A stretch of 64,000 nucleotides of DNA, taken from positions 124,001-188,000 of the forward strand of contig NZ_BBZJ01000012.1 in NCBI RefSeq assembly GCF_001417775.1. Reading direction: 5' to 3'. Made by a program: the position numbers and the translations under genes. This DNA comes from Streptomyces sp. TP-A0356 (GTDB lineage Bacteria; Actinomycetota; Actinomycetes; Streptomycetales; Streptomycetaceae). Shown in pieces: positions 34,451 through 43,434 of this stretch; positions within the stretch are counted from its first letter, which is position 1, and every line of letters begins with the position of its first letter. Under the pieces are notes generated by a model. It was not told the origin of the DNA. It saw nothing but the letters and a program-made list of their open reading frames with translations, and ran no database searches.

Positions 34451-35491
34451 CTAGATGGTGATCACGAGCTTGCCGCTCGTCCGTCCGTCCAGCATGTAGC
34501 GGATGGCTGCGGCGACCTCGCTGAGCGGGTAGGTCCGGTCGATGACGGGCGCGACCTTGCCGGACTCGATCAACTCGCGTACGGCCGCCAGGTCTTCGGC
34601 GTTCTCGGATGAGATGAAGGTGCCGAGCTTCTGACCGATGAACGGAGACAGCAGGTGAGCCCTGAGCTGACGGTCGACGCCGCCGAGCCACCGTCCGTCG
34701 GTCTCGCCTCCGACGATGACGAGCCGTCCTCTCGGGGTGAGGGCCCGGCGCAGATCTGACAGCCGACGGTTGCCTCCGATGTCGAGGATGACGTCGTAGC
34801 GGTTCCGGCCATTCGCGAAGTCCGTCAGGGCGTAGTCGATGACATGGTCCGCGCCGATGGCACGGACCATGTCGATCTTCGAGGTACTGCACACCGCCGC
34901 CACTTCGGCTCCGTATGCCTTGGCGATCTGCACGGCGAAGGAGCCCACACCCCCGGACGCGCCGACGATCAACACCCGTTGTCCGGACCGGACTTGGCCG
35001 TGGTCGCGAACGGCCTGCAGGGCGGTGAGCCCCGAGATGGGTACGGCAGCCGCCTGACCGAAGGAGAGGTTCGCCGGCTTGAGGGAGAGCTTGTCGGTTC
35101 GGACGCACGCGTACTCGGCGAACGCGCTGTCGCATATGCCGAACACCTCGTCACCCGGCTTGACGCCGGTCGCGTCGGCGCCGACGGCTTCGACCGTCCC
35201 TGCGAGGCTGCGGCCCGGGTTGGGGTTCTTCGGCCTGCGAAGCCCGAACCCTGCCAACCGGATGGGATAGGGCAGGCCTGCCATCAGGTGCCAGGTGCCC
35301 CGGTCCACGCTGGCCGCATGCACCTTCACCAGGACCTCGTCCCGCGCAATCGCGGGCGTGACGATCTCCGTGAGGCGGAGGACGTCCTCGGGCGCCGAAC
35401 CGTACCGGTCCTGGACGATCGAGGTCATGGTCTTGCCCCCGGCGGCCATATCGGCCGGCCTGGTCGGGGGGTCGAGCTGCTTGCGGTGCAT
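34451..35491 (-). CDS. NAD(P)-dependent MDR alcohol dehydrogenase/quinone reductase-like enzyme
   Basis: 346 residues, medium-chain dehydrogenase fold. N-terminal catalytic part has HAASVDRGTWHLMAG; cofactor domain GQRVLIVGASGGVGSFAVQIAKAYGAEVAAVCST (about residues 168-201), ending in RTSGKLVITI. Structural zinc cysteines are missing, as in zinc-independent quinone reductases. ATG 35491 has GGAGCACCGCG upstream; ATG 35428 is an alternative. Transcribed divergently from a TetR gene with three operators between, so it is very likely that regulator's target and may detoxify the compound sensed. Confidence 0.9.
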   Translation of the reverse strand: MHRKQLDPPTRPADMAAGGKTMTSIVQDRYGSAPEDVLRLTEIVTPAIARDEVLVKVHAASVDRGTWHLMAGLPYPIRLAGFGLRRPKNPNPGRSLAGTVEAVGADATGVKPGDEVFGICDSAFAEYACVRTDKLSLKPANLSFGQAAAVPISGLTALQAVRDHGQVRSGQRVLIVGASGGVGSFAVQIAKAYGAEVAAVCSTSKIDMVRAIGADHVIDYALTDFANGRNRYDVILDIGGNRRLSDLRRALTPRGRLVIVGGETDGRWLGGVDRQLRAHLLSPFIGQKLGTFISSENAEDLAAVRELIESGKVAPVIDRTYPLSEVAAAIRYMLDGRTSGKLVITI

Positions 35492-35517
35492 CGCGGTGCT
35501 CCGGCTTCTTGTGAGGT

Positions 35518-35573
35518 CCTTACGGCGTAAGGCGCGGTCCTTATGGCGTAAGGGTGATCCTTACGTCGTAAGG
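35518..35573. promoter_or_regulatory. Array of three 15-bp TetR-type operators
   Basis: Three palindromes CCTTACGGCGTAAGG (35518-35532), CCTTATGGCGTAAGG (35539-35553) and CCTTACGTCGTAAGG (35559-35573). Centres are 21 and 20 bp apart, so the three sites lie on one face of the helix. They fill the space between the divergent MDR gene and the TetR gene and almost certainly bind that TetR protein, repressing both directions. Confidence 0.85.
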
Positions 35574-35602
35574 TTGTCAAGGTCGACGACGGGAGGATTC
35601 AT

Positions 35603-36337
35603 ATGACCCCGCGCACTCCGCGCACCCCGGGCACTCCGCGCACCCCGGGCACCCCGGGCACCCCGGGCACCCCGGGCACCCCGGGCGATCAAGCGCCCCG
35701 CATCCCACTCAGCCGCCAAAAGGTGCTGCACGCCGCTGTTGCCCTGGCCGACGAGAGCGGGCTCGAGAAGCTCAGCATGCGCAAGCTCGGTGAGGCGGTC
35801 GGGGTGGAGGCGATGTCGCTCTACACGCACGTGGCCAACAAGGAAGATCTCCTGGACGGCATGATCGACCTGGTGTTCGGCGAGATCGATCTGCCGTCCC
35901 TTGAGGACGACTGGAGGACGGCGATGCGGCAGCGGGCGATCTCGGCTCGTCGCGCCCTGTCCCGCCACCGCTGGGCGATCGGCCTGATGGAGTCGCGGAC
36001 CTCGCCCGGTCCGGCGACGCTACGGCATCACGACGCCGTCCTCGGTTGCCTTCGCGGGGCCGGCTTCTCCGTTGCGCTGACCGCGCACGCGTACTCGGCC
36101 CTCGACAGCTATGTCTACGGGTTCGCCCTGCAGGAACGCGGCCTGCCGTTCGATGCTCCCGGCGAGACCGCGGAGCTGGCGCAGGCGATCCTGGCACGGG
36201 CCCCGGCCGACCAGTACCCGCACCTGGCCGAACTCACGACCGAGCACGTGCTCCGCCCCGGCTACGACTACAGCGACGAGTTCGAATTCGGGCTCGACCT
36301 GATCCTCGACGGACTCCAGCGGGCCATCGACCGCTGA
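35603..36337 (+). CDS. TetR-family repressor with Gly-Thr-Pro repeat N-terminus
   Basis: 244 residues. After a repetitive tail of about 28 residues built of (R/G)-T-P triplets comes a Tet[57 protein letters not shown]. The C-terminal half matches the tetracycline-repressor-like TetR_C group ([34 protein letters not shown]). ATG 35603 has GGGAGGATTCAT upstream. Expected to bind the three operators at 35518-35573 and control itself and the MDR gene in response to a small lipophilic ligand. Confidence 0.9.
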   Translation: MTPRTPRTPGTPRTPGTPGTPGTPGTPGDQAPRIPLSRQKVLHAAVALADESGLEKLSMRKLGEAVGVEAMSLYTHVANKEDLLDGMIDLVFGEIDLPSLEDDWRTAMRQRAISARRALSRHRWAIGLMESRTSPGPATLRHHDAVLGCLRGAGFSVALTAHAYSALDSYVYGFALQERGLPFDAPGETAELAQAILARAPADQYPHLAELTTEHVLRPGYDYSDEFEFGLDLILDGLQRAIDR

Positions 36338-36411
36338 CGGACTCGCCGCGCGCAAGCCACCATGTTGGAGTCCCTGCTCCTCACGGACCGGCCCGGGGTG
36401 GTGACTCCCGG

Positions 36412-36645
36412 TCAGGTGTCGTGCCCGTCCTCAGGACCCGGCCATACCTCCGGCCCGCCGCCCTGCCACTCGATCAAGGACGACGCGACCACATCCAGCT
36501 CGTCCCAGCCCTCCAGCCCGGCCCGCTGCAGCAGCACCGCCACATCACGCAGGCTGTATGCCATTCCCAGGATCTCGCCGTCGGCACGGACCCGGCGGCC
36601 ACCGGTTCCGGATGGCGGGGAGACGATCACGCGGGGCTCGTGCAT
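36412..36645 (-). CDS. Small conserved hypothetical protein (77 aa)
   Basis: 77 residues: MHEPRVIVSPPSGTGGRRVR, then ADGEILGMAYSLRDVAVLLQ and a Trp-rich acidic end (WQGGGPEVWPGPED). The pattern VRADGEILGMAYSLRDV with a central hydrophobic helix occurs in small streptomycete proteins of unknown function. ATG 36645 is preceded by GAGAGAGGCTGGTG. It faces the TetR gene and lies before the glycan cluster, with no evident link to either. Confidence 0.65.
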   Translation of the reverse strand: MHEPRVIVSPPSGTGGRRVRADGEILGMAYSLRDVAVLLQRAGLEGWDELDVVASSLIEWQGGGPEVWPGPEDGHDT

Positions 36646-36842
36646 GGCACCAGCCTCTCTCGCCGCAGGCCGCCCAGCACCTCGGAGCCGTGGCAACCCG
36701 TCCGGCCGGGGACCCGTGCCGACGCCCTGTCATCGCTCGGTTCAGCCCCACAAGTTTCGCTCACACGTTCGAATGTAGCATGGCGCGGACGACCGCTTGG
36801 GCCGCGGGCGGGATCGCCGGGCTGGTGCCGAGTCCGGTTCGG

Positions 36843-38345
36843 TCACCAACCGGTCAGCAGCAGATGGTTGAGGAGGAGGGCGAGTACCGCCTGAGCCGCC
36901 AGCCAGGCTCGGGGGTGGGTCAGGAACGCGCAGGCCGGCAGGAGCCACATGGCGAACGGCAGCCAGATGCGTTCCGTCTCCGCCTTGCTCATGCCGGACA
37001 GGTCGGCCACCAGCACGGCGAGCAGGGCCGCAAGGACAAGCAGGGCCAGACGGGCCTCGGCGACGGACCGGCCCACGGCGGCCGACCCGCTGCCGAGCCG
37101 GCCCACGCCGGCCGACCCGCCCACGGCGCCCGGCTCGCTGCCGAGCCGGCCCACGCCAGCCGACCCGCCCGCCGCGAAGCCCGTCTCGCCGCCGGGCCCG
37201 ACGGGCGCGTCGCGAAGCCGGGTCAGAGCGCCCGCTCCCCGGCTTCGCACCAGGGTGGCGATCGCGTATCGCACACCGGCCGCCGTCGCGAGGCCCGTGA
37301 TGAGCACGGTGCACGCGAGGTTCGCCCACACCCAGTAGCCGTACGGGCGGATCCCGCCCACTCCCTGGTAGTAGCGTCTGACCAGCAGGTGGTAGGCCTC
37401 CCACCAGTCGAAACCGGCGAGGGTGAACGCGAGCGGCGGTACCGCGAGGCCGACCAGTACGGGGAACAGCGTGCGCCAGGGTGGCCGGGCGGCCCGGCTT
37501 CGCCCGAGTGCCCAGGCGCCCGCCCCGATCAGCGCGAACAGCGTGAGCCCGTAGGACAGGTAGCAGGTCAGGCCGAACAGCAGACCCGCTCCGAAGCCCG
37601 AGACCAGCGGCCGGTGCCCGGTCAGCGCGAGCGCGAGCAGGGCCACCGACCAGGCGGCGACCGCCGCGAAGTACCCGTCGGCCGATGCGCCCACCCACAC
37701 GGCGGCCGGGGCCAGCACGAGATAGGGGGCGGCGCGGCGGGCGAGGGTCTCGTCGGCGAGTTCCCGCACGGCGACGAGGACCGCGACCGCCGCGGTCGTA
37801 CCGACCGTGATGCACCAGGCGCCGGCCCAACCCCCGCCGCGCAGCCCGATCCGGTCGAGCAGGACGAAGGTGAGCGTCGCGCCCGGGGGGTGACCGGCCA
37901 CGTGCGCGGGCCAGGGTGCAGGTGAGCCCTCCACGATGTGGTGGTTGAAGTCCCGGAGGGCCGCGGCGATGTCGTGGAAGCGGTCGATGACCCGGAGGTA
38001 CTCCTCACGGGCGGTCAGCCGTCCGGCGACGCCGCGGTGCCAGCCGTCGATCAGTGCCAGCGACCACGTCCAGGCCAGGGCGGTGCCCCAGGCCGCCGCG
38101 AGCAGCGCGCGCCACGGCAGCCGGGCGGAGAGGGCCGGGCCGTACGCGACGACGGCGACCCCCACCACCAGGGCGGCCGGGGTGCCCGGACCGATGTGCG
38201 GATCCCAGGTGGCGAACAGCGGGGGCCACAGGACGAACAGCGTGCCGTGGGCGTCCTGGATGTGACGGCCGATCAGCACGGCCGTCACGACGAACAGGGC
38301 GGCGGCCAGGGCTGCGACCAGGTCGCGGAAGGGGAAGCGGATCAC
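36843..38345 (-). CDS. Integral membrane glycosyltransferase-like protein (GT-C fold)
   Basis: 500 residues, about 11-13 hydrophobic helices. Near residues 135-165 a large extracytoplasmic loop contains DFNHHIVEGSPAPWPAHVAGHPPGATLTFVLLDRIG, a His/Pro-rich pattern seen in GT-C family transferases that use polyprenol-linked sugars. Between two late helices there is a Gly-rich insertion of two 16-residue repeats (GGSAGVGRLGS units), also visible as a 48-bp DNA repeat. Last gene of a minus-strand set with methyltransferase, DUF2064 and GT2 genes, interrupted by a decayed gene. Sugar and acceptor are unknown. Confidence 0.7.
   Translation of the reverse strand: MIRFPFRDLVAALAAALFVVTAVLIGRHIQDAHGTLFVLWPPLFATWDPHIGPGTPAALVVGVAVVAYGPALSARLPWRALLAAAWGTALAWTWSLALIDGWHRGVAGRLTAREEYLRVIDRFHDIAAALRDFNHHIVEGSPAPWPAHVAGHPPGATLTFVLLDRIGLRGGGWAGAWCITVGTTAAVAVLVAVRELADETLARRAAPYLVLAPAAVWVGASADGYFAAVAAWSVALLALALTGHRPLVSGFGAGLLFGLTCYLSYGLTLFALIGAGAWALGRSRAARPPWRTLFPVLVGLAVPPLAFTLAGFDWWEAYHLLVRRYYQGVGGIRPYGYWVWANLACTVLITGLATAAGVRYAIATLVRSRGAGALTRLRDAPVGPGGETGFAAGGSAGVGRLGSEPGAVGGSAGVGRLGSGSAAVGRSVAEARLALLVLAALLAVLVADLSGMSKAETERIWLPFAMWLLPACAFLTHPRAWLAAQAVLALLLNHLLLTGW
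37091..37173. repeat. 48-bp direct repeat inside the glycosyltransferase gene
   Basis: A unit starting TGCCGAGCCGGCCCACGCC at 37091 recurs at 37139, period 48 bp, the second copy incomplete and with one G-to-A change. It encodes a 16-residue Gly/Ser-rich repeat in a cytoplasmic or periplasmic loop. Confidence 0.9.
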
Positions 38346-38471
38346 ACCGTGACACGCTAGGCCGGGTGGCGGTCAGCTTGACCGTACCCGGCCGGGACGT
38401 CAGCGTTTCGTCATGGGTTGCGCACCCGCTCGTGGGACACGCCCGGCCTACGGCCGACAGATGCGCGGCTC

Positions 38472-38974
38472 ATGGCTTCCCTCCTCCCCCGGCTTCTGGC
38501 GCAGCCGCTGCGCGGCCCCTGGTTCACCCGGTGCTCGGCGTCGTACTGCACGCGGGCATCCGTCTCCGGACGCTCGCGCACGGGCACTGTCCGGCTGAGC
38601 CGGGCCCAACTGCTGGGATTCCCCCTGCACAGCTCACCCCCGACCCCGGCTACCCGGCCCGGATCGTCGTGCCCGCGGCGCCCGGTGTGCTCAACACCGA
38701 GTGGGTGGCCCGGGTGACGTCTCTGTGCGGTCGACACCGGGCGTGGATTCCGTACGTCCCTGTACCCGTCGCCCTTTGCGGGCTGCGCCTGCACGTCTGG
38801 TTCCCGCTGATCAGCGGCCAGGTGGCGCGCTACCGGTTGCTCACCGGGCTGTCGCCCGACGGCCTCCTGGCCCGTTGGCTGCTGATCAAGGCGCTCGTGT
38901 TCGGCGGCTCGGCGCTGCTCCTGCTGCTGCGGCTGCGCAGGGCGGCGAAGCAGCGGCCGCCGGCCGTCCACTGA
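38472..38974 (+). pseudogene. Remnant of a membrane molybdopterin-dependent oxidoreductase
   Basis: Frame 1 from ATG 38472 reads LLPRLLAQPLRGPWFT; after a frameshift near 38525 the next frame continues HPVLGVVLHAGI, and later PDPGYPARIVVPAAPGVLNTEWVARVTSL. The first parts match the start, and the last the very end, of streptomycete sulfite-oxidase-like membrane oxidoreductases (whose C-terminus ends Gly-Tyr-Pro-Ala-Arg-x-x-x-Pro followed by a Trp-Val segment). The catalytic domain is deleted. Downstream to 38974 a further hydrophobic tail (ARWLLIKALVFGGSALLLLL) may come from another gene. Limits approximate. Confidence 0.5.
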
Positions 38975-39924
38975 CCTTCCGCGCGCCAACCCAGGGGACG
39001 GGCGTACCGCAGCAGCGCCGGGGTGCCGAGCCGGGCCCACGGGAACGGGGCGCTCGCCCCGGCCCGGGTGTCGGTGGCCGGGACGAGGTGGACGCTGACG
39101 CGCTCGTCCACGTCCAGCGGAACCGTCTCGGCGATCAACAGGCCTCCCGGGACGAGGAGTTGTGCCATACGGCCGAGCAGGGCGGCCGGGTCGCCGCCGA
39201 TGCCCAGGTTGCCGTCGAGAAGCAGGGCGGTGCCCCACCCGCCCTCACCGGGGAGCGGCTCGAAGACGGAGCGCCGCAGTGCCCTGCCTCCGAGCCGCAC
39301 GGTGTGCGCGACGGCGGCCTCGCTGACATCGACACCGAGGGCGGTACGTCCCCGGGCGGCGAGCTCCGCGACCAGTCGTCCCGGCCCGCATCCCACGTCG
39401 AGCACGGCACCCTCGCAGCGTGCCAGGACGTCGAGGTCCACGGCGTCGGGACGGGCGCACCACCGCTCCACCTCCAGGGGCAGCAGCCATCCGTCGGCAC
39501 GCCGCAGGAACAGCGGCCCGCGCCCGGCGCGCAGGGCGTCGGAGTAGGGGTCGGCGGACCAGGGCGGCGGAGCGAGAGTCCGCGCGCCGTCCCGCGGGGT
39601 CGCCTCGTGCGCGCGGCCTGCCGGAGCGTGCACGAGGTGACCCGGGGGCATCGGCGCGTGGACGGAAGCAGGAGCCGTCGTCGGCGGGTCAACGGGCGTG
39701 GGGTGCGTCGGCGCGGGCACGTGCGCGAGGCCCGTCGGTGGCGGCACACGCGTGAGGTGCGGATATGAAGGCACGTGCGCTTCGCCTCTCGGCGGGTGAG
39801 TGCGTGCGGGGGCCGTTCGTGAGGGAGCGTGTGCCTCGCCCCCGTACGGGTCAGCCTCCGGCGGAACCGGCGGCTGATGAACCTGTGCCGTGCCGTTCGG
39901 CCGCTGAACGTGCGAGGTACTCAT
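38830..39924 (-). CDS. Class I SAM-dependent methyltransferase with long Pro-rich N-terminus
   Basis: 364 residues. The first 130 residues are Pro/His/Ala-rich and probably disordered. The Rossmann methyltransferase domain follows with motif I VLDVGCGPGRLVAELAARG (about residues 175-193), ALGVDVSEAAVAHT and GGLLIAETVPLDVDERVSV. ATG 39924 overlaps the DUF2064 stop codon (ATGA), so it is translated in a coupled operon GT2-DUF2064-methyltransferase. The 3' end overlaps antisense the decayed oxidoreductase. Likely modifies a sugar or lipid acceptor made by the neighbours. Confidence 0.85.
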   Translation of the reverse strand: MSTSHVQRPNGTAQVHQPPVPPEADPYGGEAHAPSRTAPARTHPPRGEAHVPSYPHLTRVPPPTGLAHVPAPTHPTPVDPPTTAPASVHAPMPPGHLVHAPAGRAHEATPRDGARTLAPPPWSADPYSDALRAGRGPLFLRRADGWLLPLEVERWCARPDAVDLDVLARCEGAVLDVGCGPGRLVAELAARGRTALGVDVSEAAVAHTVRLGGRALRRSVFEPLPGEGGWGTALLLDGNLGIGGDPAALLGRMAQLLVPGGLLIAETVPLDVDERVSVHLVPATDTRAGASAPFPWARLGTPALLRYARPLGWRAEGQWTAGGRCFAALRSRSSRSSAEPPNTSALISSQRARRPSGDSPVSNR

Positions 39925-40538
39925 CGGCGGCCGGCCGTCCGCAGCCTGGCCAGTTCCGCGGCGAAGCGGCCGCGTGGTGCCGCCGCGGCGACCGCCTCCG
40001 CGTCGGCGGCCGTGTCGACGTCCCGCAGGCACGGCAGATCCCGCACGCGCAGGCCCGCGGCGACGAGCCGGTCGCGCTGTGCGGCGCCGGTGGCGGGCGT
40101 GGACATCGGGACGCCCCGCAGCAGACCGGCGTCGGGCTCGGCCAGGCCCAGGGCCCAGAAGCCGCCGTCCTCGGCCGGGCCGAAGTAGGCGTCACAGGCG
40201 TCGAAGTCCACGGTGAGCAGGTCCGGTGTCACCTGAGGTGTGTCCATCCCGATCAGCAGGGCGGGGCCGTCGCATCCGGCGAAGGCCGCGGCCAGCCGCT
40301 CGTCGAGACCGCCCGCGCACTGCGGTACGACCTCGAAGCCGGGCGGCAGCCAGGGGCCGGGCTCCCCGTCGAGCACCAGGACCCGACGCCGCGCCGGTGT
40401 CGCGGCGACCGTGCGCAGGGTGTCGACCAGGGCCGCCTCGGCGAGCGCCGCGGCGGCCTCGGGAGTGAACTGCGGTGTGAGCCGGGTCTTCACCCGGCCG
40501 GGCCGCGGCTCCTTGGCGATGACGAGCAGCATGGTCAT
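39921..40538 (-). CDS. DUF2064 / TIGR04282-type glycosyltransferase
   Basis: 205 residues with a nucleotidyl/glycosyltransferase A-like fold: MTMLLVIAKEPRPGRVKTRLTP at the N-terminus, LLIGMDTPQVTPDLL and the DxD-like ACDAYFGPAEDGGFWALGL motif. The family includes enzymes proposed in arsenosugar and cell-surface sugar pathways. Starts with an ATGA overlap behind the GT2 gene and ends with an ATGA overlap into the methyltransferase gene, so all three are one translational unit. Confidence 0.88.
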   Translation of the reverse strand: MTMLLVIAKEPRPGRVKTRLTPQFTPEAAAALAEAALVDTLRTVAATPARRRVLVLDGEPGPWLPPGFEVVPQCAGGLDERLAAAFAGCDGPALLIGMDTPQVTPDLLTVDFDACDAYFGPAEDGGFWALGLAEPDAGLLRGVPMSTPATGAAQRDRLVAAGLRVRDLPCLRDVDTAADAEAVAAAAPRGRFAAELARLRTAGRR

Positions 40539-41260
40539 CGGGGCGTTCCTCCTCGCTCGGACGCCGCGGTCGCCCCGGATGGTGCGGGCGCTTCCGACAG
40601 GACACGGCTCATGTCCCGTACCGCCTGCCAGGTGCCGCGCCAGGTGCCCGTCACCTTCGAGGCGCCGGTCCGCGGCAGATAGGGCACATCGTGCTCGGTG
40701 ATGCGCCAGCCCGCGTCGGCTGCGCGCACGACCATCTGCAGCGGATAGCCACTGCGCCGGTCGGTGAGGCCGAGGCCGAGCAGCGCCTCACGGCGGGCGG
40801 CCCGGAGGGGTCCGAGGTCGTGCAGCCGCAGGCCGGTGCGGCGGCGCAGCATCAGGGCGAGCGCGAGATTGCCGGCCCGGGCGTGCAAAGGCCAGGCGCC
40901 CCGGCCCCGTGGCCGGCGCCGTCCGAGCACCAGGTCGGCCGTGCGGTCGTGGACTTGGCGTACGAAGGGCACGAGCAGGGCCGGATCCAGCGAGGCGTCG
41001 CAGTCGCAGAAGCACACGATCTCGGCCGTGGCCGCGGTCAGCCCCGCATGGCAGGCGGCGCCGAACCCGCGGCGCGGCTCGTGGACCACGGTGGCACCGA
41101 GCGCGCGGGCGATGACCGCCGAGCCGTCGGTTGATCCGTTGTCCACGACGAGGGCGCGCCAGCCGGGCGGGATGCGCGCGAGGACCCAGGGCAAGGCGTC
41201 GGCCTCGTTCAGGCACGGGAGGACAACGTCGACGTCGGAGGGGGTGGGAGAGGTTGTCAC
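40535..41260 (-). CDS. GT2 family glycosyltransferase (dolichyl-phosphate mannose synthase-like)
   Basis: 241 residues. VVLPCLNEADALPWVLARIP, VVDNGSTDGSAVIARALGA, EPRRGFGAACHAGL and CFCDCDASLDPALL (with the metal-binding acidic DCDAS motif) define a GT-A glycosyltransferase 2 of the DPM/GtrB type, cytoplasmic and without C-terminal membrane helices. It probably makes a polyprenol-phosphate sugar used by the GT-C enzyme at 36843-38345. GTG 41260 has GGGTGAGAGCC upstream and heads the three-gene coupled unit. Divergent from the response regulator. Confidence 0.9.
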   Translation of the reverse strand: MTTSPTPSDVDVVLPCLNEADALPWVLARIPPGWRALVVDNGSTDGSAVIARALGATVVHEPRRGFGAACHAGLTAATAEIVCFCDCDASLDPALLVPFVRQVHDRTADLVLGRRRPRGRGAWPLHARAGNLALALMLRRRTGLRLHDLGPLRAARREALLGLGLTDRRSGYPLQMVVRAADAGWRITEHDVPYLPRTGASKVTGTWRGTWQAVRDMSRVLSEAPAPSGATAASERGGTPR

Positions 41261-41372
41261 GGCTCTCACCCTACGAACACGAAAGCGACATACCGGACTA
41301 CGGCTCCTTACGAAACGCGGACGTCGGTGCCCGGGGGCGCGGGCCGCGGGCACCTGGTGCGAGGCTGGCGTC

Positions 41373-42116
41373 ATGAAGCAGCAGCCGTACTCGTCGACCG
41401 GGAGCCGGCCCGCCGAACCGGGCGCCCGGGCCCTCCGTGTCCTCGTGGTGGACGACGACCCCACCGTCGCCGAGGTGGTCTCCGGGTATCTGGAGCGCGC
41501 CGGGTACGTCGTCGACCGCGCCCAGGACGGGCCCGGCGCCCTCGGCCGGGCCGCCGCGCACTGGCCCGACCTGGTGGTCCTGGATCTGATGCTGCCCGGG
41601 ATGGACGGGCTGGAGGTGTGCCGGCGGATGCGCGCCCAGGGGCCCGTGCCGGTGATCATGCTGACCGCGCGCGGCGACGAGGACGACCGGATCCTCGGTC
41701 TGGAGGTCGGCGCCGATGACTACGTCACCAAGCCGTTCAGCCCCCGGGAGTTGGTGCTGCGGGTGGAGTCGGTCCTGCGCCGGTCACGGCCCGGTACGGT
41801 GGCGCACCCACTCGGCATGGCCGGCCTCCGCGTCGACCCCGCCGCCCGCCGAGCCACCAAGGACGGCGCCGAGCTCTCCCTCACTCTCCGCGAGTTCGAC
41901 CTGCTCGCCTTCTTCCTGCGGCACCCGGGCCGTGCCTACAGCCGCGAAGACCTGATGCGCGAGGTGTGGGGCTGGGACTTCGGCGACCTGTCGACCGTCA
42001 CCGTCCATGTGCGCCGACTGCGCGGCAAGGTGGAGGACGACCCGGCCCGGCCGCGGCTGATCCAGACCGTGTGGGGCGTGGGCTACCGCTTCGATCCCGC
42101 AGACGGCGAGGAGTGA
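41373..42116 (+). CDS. OmpR/PhoB-type response regulator
   Basis: 247 residues. Receiver: [14 protein letters not shown], phospho-Asp in [13 protein letters not shown], Lys in [13 protein letters not shown]. The winged-helix DNA-binding domain shows [34 protein letters not shown] and [33 protein letters not shown]. Two bases separate it from the kinase gene, so they are an operon. Divergent from the GT2 operon, which is a plausible target. Confidence 0.94.
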   Translation: MKQQPYSSTGSRPAEPGARALRVLVVDDDPTVAEVVSGYLERAGYVVDRAQDGPGALGRAAAHWPDLVVLDLMLPGMDGLEVCRRMRAQGPVPVIMLTARGDEDDRILGLEVGADDYVTKPFSPRELVLRVESVLRRSRPGTVAHPLGMAGLRVDPAARRATKDGAELSLTLREFDLLAFFLRHPGRAYSREDLMREVWGWDFGDLSTVTVHVRRLRGKVEDDPARPRLIQTVWGVGYRFDPADGEE

Positions 42117-42118
42117 TC

Positions 42119-43231
42119 ATGCGCGACACCCTTCTCATCGCCCTGTTCGCGTTCCTGGGAGCCGCCGCGGCGGGACTGCTGGGCGCGGCGGCCCTGTGGC
42201 TGCTGCGCCGCCGCTCACTCACCGCCTCGCTCGCCGTGGTCGCCGTGGTCGCCGTGACCGCGATGCTCGCGGGCACACTGGCCGTGGCCTGGGCGATGTT
42301 CCTGTCCTCGCACGACCTCAGCGTCGTCACGACGGTCGTCGCGATGGCGGCCATCGTCTCCCTGGTCACCGCGCTGCTGCTGGGCCGCTGGGTGGTCGCC
42401 CGAAGCCGGGAACTCCGGCTCGCCGCCCGCTCCTTCGGCGACGGGGGCGACTTCGCGGCCCCCACGGGACCGGCGACCGCCGAACTGGAGGCGCTCGGCC
42501 GGGAGTTGGCGGCCACCAGCGCCCGACTGGCCGAATCCCGCGACCGCGAGCGGGCCCTGGAGTCCTCGCGCCGCGAGCTCGTCGCCTGGATCTCGCACGA
42601 TCTGCGCACCCCCCTCGCCGGGCTGCGCGCGATGTCGGAGGCACTGGAGGACGGTGTGGCCACCGACCCCGATCGCTATCTCCGCCAGATCCGCACCGAG
42701 GTCGAACGCCTCAACACCATGGTGGGCGACCTGTTCGAGCTCTCCCGCATCCACGCGGGCGCCCTCGCGCTCACCCCGTCGCGGATCTCGCTGTACGACC
42801 TGGTCGGCGACGCCCTCGCGGGCGCGGACCCGCTCGCCAAGGAGCTCGGCGTACGGCTGGTGGGCGACCGCATCGAGCCGGTGCCGGTCGAGGTGGACGG
42901 CAAGGAGATGAGCCGGGTTCTCGGCAATCTGCTGGTGAACGCCATCCGTCGGACACCGGCCGACGGGACGGTCGCGGTCGCCGCCGGACGGTCCCCCGAG
43001 GGCGTGGTGCTGTCCGTGACGGACGGCTGCGGCGGCATCCCGGAGGAGGACCTGCCGCGGGTCTTCGACACCGGCTGGCGCGGTACGCACGCACGCACCC
43101 CGCCGGCCGGCGCGGGTCTGGGTCTTGCCATCGTCCGGGGCATCGTCGAGGCGCATCAGGGCCGGGCCGCCGTACACAACATCCCCGGCGGCTGCCGCTT
43201 CGAGGTGACACTGCCCGCGGTCGAGGCGTGA
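42119..43231 (+). CDS. Membrane sensor histidine kinase
   Basis: 370 residues. Two or three N-terminal membrane helices within the first 100 residues and almost no extracytoplasmic loop, hence probably intramembrane sensing. A HAMP-like linker leads to HisKA helix [27 protein letters not shown] with the phospho-His. ATPase boxes: [15 protein letters not shown] (N box), [16 protein letters not shown] and [19 protein letters not shown] 42119 has GCGAGGAGTGATC upstream. Partner of the regulator just before it. Confidence 0.93.
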   Translation: MRDTLLIALFAFLGAAAAGLLGAAALWLLRRRSLTASLAVVAVVAVTAMLAGTLAVAWAMFLSSHDLSVVTTVVAMAAIVSLVTALLLGRWVVARSRELRLAARSFGDGGDFAAPTGPATAELEALGRELAATSARLAESRDRERALESSRRELVAWISHDLRTPLAGLRAMSEALEDGVATDPDRYLRQIRTEVERLNTMVGDLFELSRIHAGALALTPSRISLYDLVGDALAGADPLAKELGVRLVGDRIEPVPVEVDGKEMSRVLGNLLVNAIRRTPADGTVAVAAGRSPEGVVLSVTDGCGGIPEEDLPRVFDTGWRGTHARTPPAGAGLGLAIVRGIVEAHQGRAAVHNIPGGCRFEVTLPAVEA

Positions 43232-43308
43232 ACCCGGGCACGCTCATGCCTGTGGAGCCGGACCCCGGCCCGCATCGCGCCGACTCCCGTCCGGCCCTGG
43301 CTCCCTTG

Positions 43309-43411
43309 GAGCTCCGAACAGAATGGGAGTCCGATCAGTTCGCGGCGTCTGGCACCCAGCGCGCGTGCGTTCCGGACGCCGCGAGCCGGGCGCCCATTCT
43401 GTTCGGAGCTC
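43309..43411. mobile_element. Possible 103-bp MITE with 19-bp perfect terminal inverted repeats
   Basis: Left arm GAGCTCCGAACAGAATGGG at 43309-43327 and its exact reverse complement at 43393-43411 enclose 65 bp. It lies between the convergent kinase and epimerase genes. No obvious target-site duplication flanks it. A transcription terminator is less likely because of the long loop and absence of a T-tract, but cannot be ruled out. Confidence 0.45.
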
Positions 43412-43434
43412 ATAGTGCAAGGACCCCTTAGCGC

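Noticed and set aside
38054..38974. Intact 306-residue plus-strand protein
   Set aside because: The first third is antisense to the glycosyltransferase gene, and only fragments match an oxidoreductase in two frames, so it is treated as a pseudogene.
43328..43392. Rho-independent terminator for the convergent kinase and epimerase genes
   Set aside because: The loop of 65 nt is far too long and no T-tract follows either arm; an element with inverted ends fits better.
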